This document shows, piece by piece, positions 16,521 to 24,105 of a DNA stretch of 28,301 nt (positions are counted from its first letter, which is position 1; each line of letters begins with the position of its first letter). Both the position numbers and the translations under genes were made by a program. The stretch is from contig CAYRFQ010000103.1 in NCBI GenBank assembly GCA_964423615.1, forward strand, positions 1-28,301. The letters are read 5' to 3'. Origin of the DNA: CAYRFQ01 sp964423615 (GTDB taxonomy: Bacteria > Planctomycetota > Planctomycetia > Gemmatales > Gemmataceae). The notes beneath the pieces are model-generated. The model did no database searches. It saw only the letters and a list, made by a program, of their open reading frames with translations, and was not told where the DNA came from.

Positions 16521-17770
16521 ATGCCCAAAAAGCACCAACCGCTCATCCTGATGGCAGACGCAGACGAGTATTCCTTGACGTCAGCAGAACAGTGGTTTCC
16601 CGAATGGGGCTTTCGAATCCAAACCGCCCACACCAATATCCAGTTCTTCGAGCAGTTCGATAAAGAACTCCCAGCGGCCCTCTTGTTGAGTGCCCAATTT
16701 GGTGGCGGCCATGGACTGGAATTGCTTCGAGAACTCATCGATCAGAATCTCACCGTTCCGGTCATCTTGTCGACCAAACGAGAATGCACCAATACAGCAG
16801 TCAGCGCGATCAAGCTTGGTGCGTTTGATTGTTTAGCCAAACCATTCCACCCCGACTTCCTCCGAAATGTAATCACCCACGCGATCGAGAACGCAACCGC
16901 GACTCCAGCGGAACCACCCAGACAAACAGACACTCCGGCTCCCGAGACTCATCAGCCGATATGGGGGAAAGCCCAGCCATGCGTGTTCTCCGCGAGTTGG
17001 TCAGTCAAGTAGCTGTGACGAACGCAACGATCCTGATTCTGGGAGAAACCGAAACCGGAAAGGAAGTCATTGCCCGAGCGTTACACAACCAAAGCCATCG
17101 CAGTCACGGCCCCTTCGTCCCCATCAACATGGCAGCTTTGCCAAAAGAACTTGCCGAGAGCACTTTGTTTGGGCACGAGAAAGGGGCCTTCACCGGGGCT
17201 GCTCAGAAACAGATTGGGTGTTGCGAAGCAGCAATGGCGGAACGTTATTTCTTGACGAGATGGGGGAGATGAGCCTTGATCTGCAGGCGAAACTTCTTCG
17301 ATTCTTGGAGGACAGGAGCGTCCGCCCCGTTGGGGCAACTACCTCCAAGAAAATCGACACGAGGGTCGCTGAGACCAACCGAGACTTGTTAGAACGAGTC
17401 GGGAAGGGCCAGTTTCGCGAGGACTTATATTACCGCCTTGCTGTCATTCCCATCTACCTTCGCCCCCTCCGCGAACGGAAGGAAGACAGTCCCCTCTTGG
17501 CAAGCCGATTCCTTCAACAAGCTGCCCAACTTCACGGGAAATAGGCCGAACGATTCTCCGACTCGGCCATGCAAGCGCTGATCGAGTATCCGTGGCCTGG
17601 AAACATCCGACAACTGAAAAACTTGGTTGAACGCCTGGGCATCTTCAGCCAAGACGGGACAATCGATACGGACTCGTTCCCACCGGAAATGCAAGAAACA
17701 ATGGAAAGCCGATCACTTCCCCAAATACCTTCACTGACCACCGTGCCTTCCGAGTGTTTTGCGTCAGTCG
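16521..17770 (+). pseudogene. Decayed NtrC-type response regulator, paralogue of the gene at 3298
   Basis: Three frames in order match the intact regulator at 3298. The receiver (16521 onward) aligns without gaps over its first 110 residues, but phospho-Asp57 is replaced by Ser (ALLLSAQFGG) while Thr85 and Lys107 remain. Frame is lost in the G-run at 16963-16967 (one G short). The AAA+ part then continues with GETETGKE and GAFTGA, and is lost again near 17231-17233 (one A short before NGGTLFLDEMGEM). A TAG at 17542-17544 interrupts the third frame, which goes on with ALIEYPWPGNIRQLKNLVERL. The Fis-type helix-turn-helix is absent because the reading runs into the insertion element at about 17770. 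With two frameshifts, a stop, and lost phosphorylation and DNA-binding parts, it cannot make a working activator. The ATG at 16521 corresponds exactly to the paralogue's start. Confidence 0.9.
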
Positions 17771-17812
17771 GAATTGGAATTTTGCCTCGCTGGAATTGCT
17801 GGGTACTCAATG

Positions 17813-18427
17813 CTACGAGTTCTTCGTTTTGTGTTCTTGATTCGCTGGGCTTGATGCCACTCCGGCAGCTTCTCGTCGAGTCTCTCTCTGTTCACGGGCC
17901 TCTCCAGTTTCTGATCTCGTTGCTCGTAGATCTCTTTTTCCCTGCCATACAACGTTATCGCAAGGAGCAACATAACCGATTGCCCTGTGCAGTCGTTCGT
18001 TATTGTAATAGTCCACATTACCCGACACCAACGGCCTTGCATCCTGGAGTGTCAAGGGTGCTCTTGGGCGCAGGCACTCGCTTTTGAGAGTTCGGTGAAA
18101 CCGTTCGATCTTACCGTTACTCTGCGGATAATACGGCGAGGTCCGAACGTGACTCATGCCACAAACGCGAAGGAACTCCTTGAAATCCTTGGCCACGAAC
18201 TGCGGACCATTGTCGGAGATTATCCATGGCGTTTCTCCCGGATACCGCTCTCGCCCTCTCTGTAAAAGGACTTCGACCTCCTCTTCGGTCATGCTTTCAC
18301 GAACGTTCCAATGGACGATGTAATGCGAACACCTATCGAGGACTGTGCAAAGGTAATAAAACGTTGCCGACAAGTTGACATAAGCGATGTCGATGTGCCA
18401 ATTCTCGTGGGGACGCAAGGGCTGCAC
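17813..18427 (-). pseudogene. IS3-family transposase OrfB, rve integrase part, frameshifted
   Basis: The rve core is clear: HENWHIDIAYV (first Asp), YLCTVLDRCSHYIV, WIISDNGPQF (second Asp), TSPYYPQSNGKIERFHRTLK (catalytic Glu) and YYNNERLHRAIGYV. The true 5' part lies in another frame (18333-18677; SFLMLDRDIVCVSPSSVYRVL), with the frame change near 18475. After GYVAPCD the expected tail (GREKEIYEQRDQKLER) is in a third frame, so another frameshift lies near 17960. The catalytic triad survives but no continuous protein can be made. Confidence 0.82.
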
Positions 18428-18531
18428 GAACCCTTGGCCTTTGCTCGAAGGTTTGCGGTTGTGACGCCTCCAACAGGCCAGCTTGGCTCAAGACCCGGTA
18501 CACGCTTGAGGGACTGACGCAGACGATATCT

Positions 18532-18777
18532 CTATCGAGCATCAGGAAACTCAAGCGACGGGAATCTGGACGTTGTGTTCGTGGGCCTTGCCGTAGTGCT
18601 TGATCCAGTAATGCCACTTGCTCCATTTTCGAAGAACTCTTTCTGCCACTTGTAGAACAGGTTGACAGCGATCCCATTTTCCTCGCAGTTGTCGGAGACG
18701 GGTTTGTTCTCCAACAAGTGTAATCGCAAGAAGGCGACTTTCTGTTCAGGCGTAAAAGTCCGTCGTTGAGCTTTCAT
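18532..18777 (-). pseudogene. IS3-family OrfA (helix-turn-helix), truncated
   Basis: MKAQRRTFTPEQKVAFLRLH followed by VSDNCEENGIAVNLFYKWQKEFFENGA is the OrfA DNA-binding helix-turn-helix. From there the frame reads without sense for 30 codons. A second frame across the same bases reads KWHYWIKHYGKAHEHNVQIP, an OrfB-start-like sequence. The end of OrfA and the start of OrfB therefore seem fused by an internal deletion, which also explains the short element. Confidence 0.75.
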
Positions 18778-18837
18778 AAGTGTGGTCCTCCGGTGGAAGT
18801 ATTCCCACTAATTCCACCAGAGGCAAATTCCAATTCA

Positions 18838-19439
18838 CGCTGAACCAATACAACCTGGTGCCAAGTTCCGACCATGTAAGGCTCGCTCAAGAACGTTCCT
18901 TGCGAACCACTCTGGGGGATGTTCCAGCCACCAACGAATACGTGACCGCCACGTAAATAAATATGCAGCCCTCGCTGCGACCCACCTTCCTTGTAGAGAG
19001 TTCGAACCATGTCGTCGGATGTGTCTGTCTGGGACCAAAGCGATATCGTTCGTTGACCCACTTCTCGAGTGTTGATCAAGTCGCAATCCGGACCATAAAC
19101 TCGGTCATCTGTTCCGTCGAAAAACAGCGAGGTTCCTAGAGTCAGACGATTCGGAGAGTTGTTGGAGAACTGAACTCCCGGGTTATCTGCGTCTCGTTCG
19201 GTATAAAAGGCCGCGTTCTGGCTGGTCGAATCCTGCAAAGTTTGGACGTCATCGGTTCCCGAAGGCAACATCCCTTCGTCGAACTTCAAACGAACGGAGT
19301 AGTCCATTGATACGACGGAAGGAACGACTCGGTCTTCGAGTGCCTCGATAGTCAAGAAACTTTTCCGCTCGGATGACGACGATCCGCTCTGTCCAAAAAC
19401 TGTACGAGACCAATTTCGAAGATTTACGATGGAACCCAT
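18838..19439 (-). pseudogene. Truncated planctomycete surface protein with LamG-like domain
   Basis: The frame starts at 19439 and runs into the insertion element; its nominal stop at 18774 is inside the element. About 200 residues are native. The N-terminus has SFLTIEALEDRVVPS, the planctomycete signature also seen in the protein at 10784. From about residue 48 a concanavalin-like LamG fold is recognisable: RLKFDEG, TSLFFDGTDDRVYGP, RTISLWSQTD, and GTWHQVVLVQRE as the last native residues. LamG domains normally go on with a strand pair after this point and such proteins are usually much longer, so most of the gene is missing. No clear ribosome site was seen. Confidence 0.8.
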
Positions 19440-19521
19440 ATCGCACCTTATTGAGACCTGCGCGGGTAATGAATCAACGTAGCCGGCGCACGGAGAATGG
19501 AAAAGAAATGCTTGTCCGGTT

Positions 19522-19552
19522 CGTAGGTATACGCGAGCCGCGTGTACCTACG
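19522..19552. repeat. Palindromic copy of the GTAGGTACACGCG repeat
   Basis: CGTAGGTATACGCG, a 3-base loop (AGC), then CGCGTGTACCTACG: 14-bp arms with one mismatch that is a G-U pair in RNA. The same arm sequence occurs several times at 27918-28266. Confidence 0.7.
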
Positions 19553-19668
19553 ACAAACACAAAAACCGAACAACTAGAAATTACCCGTTCCAAGTGTGCC
19601 TGCTACATTATCCGCGCAGGTCTCAATAGTTGGCTTGTTGGCTTTCAAGGATGTTGGAAGGAATCAGT

Positions 19669-19703
19669 GTCGAAAACGAGAAAAGTGTGTCTCGTTTTCA
19701 GAC
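19669..19703. repeat. Hairpin upstream of the four-codon frame
   Basis: GAAAACGAGA (19672-19681) and TCTCGTTTTC (19690-19699) pair perfectly over 10 bp around an 8-base loop. GTC/GAC can add three more pairs across a bulge. No T-run follows. Confidence 0.55.
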
Positions 19704-19747
19704 TCCCTTGGAGCAACGATGGTGTCATTCGACAAAAGGAGAACAAA

Positions 19748-19762
19748 ATGAGTGCTAATTAA
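19748..19762 (+). other. Four-codon frame (MSAN) with strong ribosome site
   Basis: AAAGGAG lies eight bases before ATG AGT GCT AAT TAA. It is one of the clearest ribosome sites in the window, yet the frame ends after four codons. A GTG directly after the TAA opens a 77-codon frame in the same phase (19763-19996) that I do not recognise. It may be a leader peptide, a decayed gene start or chance. Confidence 0.3.
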
Positions 19763-19820
19763 GTGGCCACAACAGTTTTCAGTTTTCGCATCAGTGTTTG
19801 GATCGTTCGTCCTTTGGCGT

Positions 19821-19866
19821 TGTCTCAACTTGCCATGGCTCCTTGTCAAATGTTGCGAAATGTCTC
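19821..19866 (+). promoter_or_regulatory. Two TGTCTCA motifs 40 bases apart upstream of the EPS operon
   Basis: TTGTCTCAA at 19820-19828 and TGTCTCAA at 19861-19868 are spaced by 40 bases, four helical turns. The second also forms TGTC-N9-GACA. They lie about 140-185 bases before the -24/-12 site at 20005, a usual distance for sigma-54 activator sites. A third copy is at 19688. Confidence 0.4.
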
Positions 19867-20004
19867 AAGACGCGACACGACAATGCAAAATAGGTCTGTT
19901 TTCCCGTCCCAACTGAAATCTGGGTTCTTGAGTGAATTTGGCATCGTCCGACGCCCGATGGAACAATCCAACTTTGGTCAGAATCTGACTTGTTGATTGG
20001 AATG

Positions 20005-20020
20005 TGGCACGTTCTTAGCG
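20005..20020 (+). promoter_or_regulatory. Candidate sigma-54 promoter for the methyltransferase operon
   Basis: TGGCACGTTCTTAGCG has a perfect TGGCACG -24 element and correct GG-N10-GC spacing; only the second T of TTGC is changed to A. It lies about 50 bases before the ATG at 20069. This is the best of the four such sites. Confidence 0.55.
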
Positions 20021-20068
20021 TAGTCTTTTCAGAGAAAATTTTCGGTATTCTCAGAATCATCGACCCCC

Positions 20069-21037
20069 ATGAGACTCTTCGACCAACGTCTCCGTCTCAT
20101 TGCAAAAATTTGGGCTGAACCGCTCAGACTCATCTGGAACGCGAAATCAGAAAGAAGTGAGCACATGCAAACCGAGTGGAAAACAGCGACGTTCCAGTTT
20201 TGGCAAGACTCCCATCTCTATCGCGACTATGGGCATGATCACGCCTTGGACCAATCCCCGCACCGGTTGGAATTGCCCAGGCTTCTCAAAGAGTGCCAGA
20301 ACGTCCTCGATTTGGCTTGTGGAGATGGCGAAAATCTACCTTTCGTCCCCTCCGGTGTCACGTACACCGGGTGCGATTGTTCGCCTGCGGCCCTGGACCG
20401 TCTCATGGCTCGATCGGACCACCCTGCGTTGAACAAGACGGCGCATCCGTGTGACATCAGCCAACTGCCTCTGCCCGATGCGAGCCAAGACGCTCTGATC
20501 TCTTCGTTCGCTTTTGAACACTTCCTCGAAGTCCCCAAGATTCTCGCCGAATGCGATCGAGTCTTACGTCCAGGTGGATTGATCGTTCTTTTTGGCCCCG
20601 ATTTCTCTTTTCCGAATAACTATGGACCTCCGCAAGGTCCGTGGCTTGAGCAATCCAAACGCCGCTTGTATTGGTATGCTCTCCAGCGTCTCGCTCGAAA
20701 ATGGATCAGCACGCTGAGAGGACACTGTGCATTGTTTGAGTATGTTGAGCCACTCCCCCTGGACGACGGCACCTATGTTCCCGACGCTGACATGACTCAC
20801 CTCACGAGCCACAAAACTATTGCGAACTACATGAGACGAAAAGCTGGGTACGAATGCCTGGAACTTGTTCCAACAAGGAACCACCGAAGTTGGCTCCGAA
20901 GATGTTTATCGAGTCTTGGCCTCTGGGGAGAGCACGGTGACACGCGACTCGTATTGCGCAAACCGATGGTTCCACCAAGACATCAACACGTAACGGTCCG
21001 GGAATGTTGTATCTTCCGCCAGAACACCAACTCGTGA
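20069..21037 (+). CDS. SAM-dependent methyltransferase (class I)
   Basis: This 322-residue cytoplasmic enzyme has SAM-binding motif I VLDLACGDGENL at 79-90, an acidic motif II region (YTGCDCSPAALD), motif III CDISQLPLPDASQDALISS, and LRPGGLIVLFGPDF, as in the Methyltransf_11 group. In an EPS operon it probably methylates a sugar or the chain end; the acceptor is unknown. It is the first gene after the sigma-54-like promoter, and the GT4 gene follows 22 bases later. The first ATG (20069) has no clear ribosome site. Met33 (20165) is possible, since the family-like part begins around EWKTATFQFW. Confidence 0.88.
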   Translation: MRLFDQRLRLIAKIWAEPLRLIWNAKSERSEHMQTEWKTATFQFWQDSHLYRDYGHDHALDQSPHRLELPRLLKECQNVLDLACGDGENLPFVPSGVTYTGCDCSPAALDRLMARSDHPALNKTAHPCDISQLPLPDASQDALISSFAFEHFLEVPKILAECDRVLRPGGLIVLFGPDFSFPNNYGPPQGPWLEQSKRRLYWYALQRLARKWISTLRGHCALFEYVEPLPLDDGTYVPDADMTHLTSHKTIANYMRRKAGYECLELVPTRNHRSWLRRCLSSLGLWGEHGDTRLVLRKPMVPPRHQHVTVRECCIFRQNTNS

Positions 21038-21059
21038 CGTTCTCGACGCACAAAGCTAT

Positions 21060-22532
21060 ATGGAGCCCTCCATGTCCGCCTCTATGAAAAATTCCATTGG
21101 TTATATCGGTGTCGATTTCCTCAACAATGCGACCATCTGCAACGAAGCCCTTGGGCTTTTGGATGCAGGTGTTCCACTGGAGCCAGCTTCGGTGTACTCG
21201 TTCGAGAAAGCTACGTTCTATCGGAACAAGAATCTCGAACGAATAACCTCGAACCTCCATTCGCTTTACCCCTTGAAAGCCGGTTCCGTGCTCTGGGCTT
21301 TACTCGCGGGGCCCTTCGTTTTCGGATGGCGTTTCTGGAAGGCGCTTGGCAAGGCATGCACATGCGAAGTCGAAGGGTGGTCGCAACGACTGCGCGTTGT
21401 TTGGGGCTTCCTTCCAGCGTTGTGTTTGGCCATGCACTGGCGAACGCGAAACGTTGGGCACATCCACGCTCATTGGGCTCATACGGCGACGACGATGGCC
21501 ATGCACGCCGCCGAACTCCTCGACATCAGCTTCAGCTTCACCGGTCACGCCAATGACCTGTTCGTCCACACCGTCGGCCTCCCCGCAAAAATCCGTAGGG
21601 CTCGGTTCATCGTCTGCATCTCCGAGTTTCACCGAAGGTGGTACCTCGAACGAGGAGCCGACGCCGAACGACTCCACGTCGTTTATTGTGGTATCGACCC
21701 CCAACGCTTTTCTGAAGCAGGCACCCAAGAAATCAATAATCCCATGGAGGGCTTTGCAGTTCCGCCAGCTGGCGAAAACTCGCGTTTCTCCAGCGGGGCG
21801 TTACCGGTAGAAAGTCCGACCAGAAAAAATGACACTCCCGTAATTTTGGGAGTGGGGCGTTTGGTCGAGAAAAAAGGATTTCACCACCTTGTGGCTGCCT
21901 GTGCCAAGTTGAAAGACCGAGGTGTGAACTTCCAGTGTATCATTGCTGGAAAAGGTGACGAAGAAAGCCGACTACAGGAACTGGGGGAAGCCCTCGGGGT
22001 AACGGACATGGTCACAATTCCCGGAACCAACGTCCTGCAAGAAGACCTACCTGGTCTCATGCGTCAGGCCCGCATTATCGCCCTCCCCTGTGTCCGTGAT
22101 CGGAACGGCGACATGGACGGGTTGCCTCAGGTGTTGATCGAAGCAATGTTGTGCGGGGTACCGGTTGTGTCCACCCGTTTAGTCGGCATTCCCGACTTGA
22201 TCCGCGATGGAGAGAACGGCTACTTGGTTCGCCCCGAAGACGTTGATCAGCTCACAGCGGCCCTAGAAAAGGCGATTGGTGATCCCGAAACCACCCACCA
22301 AATGGGCCTTCTAGGCAAAGAATGGGCCCAATCTCACTTTGGTCGGGAGAAGACAGTCGAGCGGCTCCAACAACTCTTTGAATGGGCCACCAGCCACTCT
22401 GACCAAAAGAGCCCGGGATGGCAGCACCCACCGGCACCCGGAGCTACTGACGCATATGCCGATCCCGAAAGGGACAAAGAGAATGAGACCAAAGCCAAAC
22501 ATCACTCGGCTGACTTGATTACAGCGTCGTAA
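21060..22532 (+). CDS. Glycosyltransferase family 4 (GT-B)
   Basis: This 490-residue protein is longer than most GT4 enzymes because of a C-terminal tail and an insert. The N-terminal Rossmann half has HIHAHWAHTATTMA, FTGHANDLF and IVCISEFHRRWYLERGA with VVYCGIDPQRF. A hydrophilic insert (about 225-255) precedes ILGVGRLVEKKGFHHLV, IIAGKGDEE, the donor-binding stretch DGLPQVLIEAMLCGVPVVST, and LIRDGENGYLV. All GT4 landmarks are intact. It transfers a sugar from a nucleotide donor onto the lipid-linked EPS precursor at the cytoplasmic face; the sugar is unknown. It sits 22 bases after the methyltransferase, so one transcript is likely. The start is the first ATG; Met5 and Met9 are possible alternatives. 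Confidence 0.93.
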   Translation: MEPSMSASMKNSIGYIGVDFLNNATICNEALGLLDAGVPLEPASVYSFEKATFYRNKNLERITSNLHSLYPLKAGSVLWALLAGPFVFGWRFWKALGKACTCEVEGWSQRLRVVWGFLPALCLAMHWRTRNVGHIHAHWAHTATTMAMHAAELLDISFSFTGHANDLFVHTVGLPAKIRRARFIVCISEFHRRWYLERGADAERLHVVYCGIDPQRFSEAGTQEINNPMEGFAVPPAGENSRFSSGALPVESPTRKNDTPVILGVGRLVEKKGFHHLVAACAKLKDRGVNFQCIIAGKGDEESRLQELGEALGVTDMVTIPGTNVLQEDLPGLMRQARIIALPCVRDRNGDMDGLPQVLIEAMLCGVPVVSTRLVGIPDLIRDGENGYLVRPEDVDQLTAALEKAIGDPETTHQMGLLGKEWAQSHFGREKTVERLQQLFEWATSHSDQKSPGWQHPPAPGATDAYADPERDKENETKAKHHSADLITAS

Positions 22533-22546
22533 AACGAGACGACTCC

Positions 22547-22625
22547 CACCCGCAGGCGGCCACTCCCGGCCGAAGCCCTGCAGGCAAGCCCCTGGGCTCG
22601 CATGCAGGCTAACCACCTGCGGGTG
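22547..22625. repeat. REP-like structured repeat between EPS genes
   Basis: CACCCGCAGG (22547-22556) pairs with CCTGCGGGTG (22616-22625). Smaller palindromes (GGCC/GGCC, CTGCAGG) lie inside. The reverse complement of the right side contains CGCAGGTGGTTAGCCTGC, which recurs with one change at 26691-26708. Confidence 0.6.
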
Positions 22626-22651
22626 TCCCTCTACGATGGAATGGCAAACGA

Positions 22652-24076
22652 ATGTTTCGGTTAATGTTATTCGTCACAGTCCCCTTTACTGCGATCTACG
22701 CGATGAACCGCGGTCCGCGTCCGGCCTTGGGATATGCTTGGTTCATTGCCGCGCTCCTGACGCCCGTATGGATCATCGACTCGACGACCTCACTCAAGTT
22801 AGATTTTCGCAGCGCCGCAGCGATAGGCAGCCTGGCAGGATTTGTCCTAGCTTCGAAAGTCGATCTGCCCAAGAGATGGTTGTTGGCGGACACCATAGCC
22901 AGCCTCCTGGCCATGTGCATAGTGTTCGCCCAATTTCGGGTTGGGCCATTTGGTCCACTGACAGCACCGGACATCCTGCGTCGGTGGCTCCTTCCCTATG
23001 TCGTTGGACGACTGTTGTTCCGTTCTGTGAGGGACATCAAAGAACTCATGCCCGTGCTGTCGTATATTCTGATGATCATCTCCGTGTACGCAATCGTAGA
23101 GGCAGTTACCAAGATTCACCTGGTCAACAAAATCTTGGGAAAGACCTACGGGTTGTTGGAGCAGGGGGAAGGATACCGAATGGGTCTCAAGCGAGCCCAA
23201 GGCTTCACCGATCATCCCATTTTCTTCGGTGCCTTACTCGTTCTGTTGCTCCCCTGGGCGTTCGAATGCATGCGTCAAGCAGGGACCGGGGAAGGCCCCA
23301 AGTGGTGGCACGCTGTGCCCCTCGTGGTGGTGGGCGCCCTCTTTGGGACAGTCTCGCGTGGCCCACAACTGGCAGGCATCCTGACAACAAGCCTTGTGGT
23401 ATTCTTCCGATTTCGCAAGTGGCGGTTGGCCATGTTGCTGCTTGGGTTGGTCACCGTCTGTGGCGTTTACTACGGCAAAGATCGGATCATGGAAGCCCTC
23501 GGGAAAGTGGCCGGGGAGTCCGACGAAGACGTCCGAATCATCCTCATCGACGGTGAGGAAGTGGAGTACACCGGCACCAAACATCGCGTGTTGCTACTCT
23601 CGGTCTACCGTAACGCGATTGAAAACGCCGGTTGGCTAGGATACGGCTTTCACCTTCGAGGTGTTGAAGTCGAAGAGCATCTAGCCAATAGATTCGGGTC
23701 GATCGATTGCCACTACATCTTGTTCTTGCTTCGCTACGGCTATCTCACTCTGGCGTTATTTGTAGCTCTCGGCGTTTGTTCCTTGTGGTGCTTGGTCCCC
23801 ATCGCCTGGAATCCCGAGTTACCCCACTCCTTTTTGGCTGCAGGACTTGTGGGAGCCATTGGGTCCGTCATGCTCGTCCTGGCTTCGGTCTGGTTTGCCC
23901 CGGATTTCGGCACCATGTGGCTTTTTTCGGCAGGAGTCGCAAGTAGCTTACATGAACTTCCCCGAACAACGTTAACCAAGCAGAGCGAAAAAACTGCCGC
24001 GATAGAACAACCGACCGTTCCCAAAAAGCCAGTGATATTGCATCCGAAGGTACATCGGACACCTCGTCCTTTGTAG
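22652..24076 (+). CDS. O-antigen ligase/polymerase-like membrane protein (Wzy type)
   Basis: This 474-residue polytopic inner-membrane protein has about ten hydrophobic segments by eye. The middle carries a long soluble stretch between membrane segments. O-antigen ligase/polymerase (Wzy_C) features include RAQGFTDHPIFFGALLVLLLPW, TVSRGPQLAGILTTSLV, and late GWLGYGFHLRGVEVEEHLANRFG followed by DCHYILFLLRYGYLTL. It would polymerise flipped repeat units at the periplasmic face; a ligase role cannot be excluded from sequence. It follows the GT4 after a 119-base spacer with a REP-like repeat and is followed by the GT2 after 29 bases. The C-terminal 40 residues are a charged Pro/Lys-rich cytoplasmic tail. 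Confidence 0.87.
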   Translation: MFRLMLFVTVPFTAIYAMNRGPRPALGYAWFIAALLTPVWIIDSTTSLKLDFRSAAAIGSLAGFVLASKVDLPKRWLLADTIASLLAMCIVFAQFRVGPFGPLTAPDILRRWLLPYVVGRLLFRSVRDIKELMPVLSYILMIISVYAIVEAVTKIHLVNKILGKTYGLLEQGEGYRMGLKRAQGFTDHPIFFGALLVLLLPWAFECMRQAGTGEGPKWWHAVPLVVVGALFGTVSRGPQLAGILTTSLVVFFRFRKWRLAMLLLGLVTVCGVYYGKDRIMEALGKVAGESDEDVRIILIDGEEVEYTGTKHRVLLLSVYRNAIENAGWLGYGFHLRGVEVEEHLANRFGSIDCHYILFLLRYGYLTLALFVALGVCSLWCLVPIAWNPELPHSFLAAGLVGAIGSVMLVLASVWFAPDFGTMWLFSAGVASSLHELPRTTLTKQSEKTAAIEQPTVPKKPVILHPKVHRTPRPL

Positions 24077-24105
24077 CCCAATTCCCCTTGAAAAGGATTC
24101 GAATC

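Larger units (their letters stand above)
17771..18836 (-). mobile_element. Degenerate IS3-type insertion sequence
   Basis: The element is about 1.07 kb with imperfect terminal inverted repeats: GAATTGGAATTTTGCCTC at the left end (17771) and the reverse complement of GAATTGGAATTTGCCTC at the right end (to 18836). Similarity continues inward for about 20 bases. It encodes on the minus strand an OrfA-type helix-turn-helix and an rve (DDE) integrase broken by several frameshifts. I see no matching short direct repeat on the flanks. The genes on both sides are truncated at its ends. Confidence 0.8.
19440..20068. other. Intergenic region upstream of the EPS operon
   Basis: These 629 bases hold a 14-bp-arm palindrome (19522-19552), a 10-bp hairpin (19672-19699), a four-codon frame behind a strong ribosome site (19748-19762), TGTCTC motifs at 19688, 19821 and 19861, and a sigma-54-like promoter at 20005. 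No ordinary gene is evident. Confidence 0.6.

Noticed and set aside
22636..23556. 306-codon frame overlapping the polymerase gene
   Set aside because: It is an out-of-frame shadow; the other frame encodes a clear multi-pass membrane protein with family motifs.
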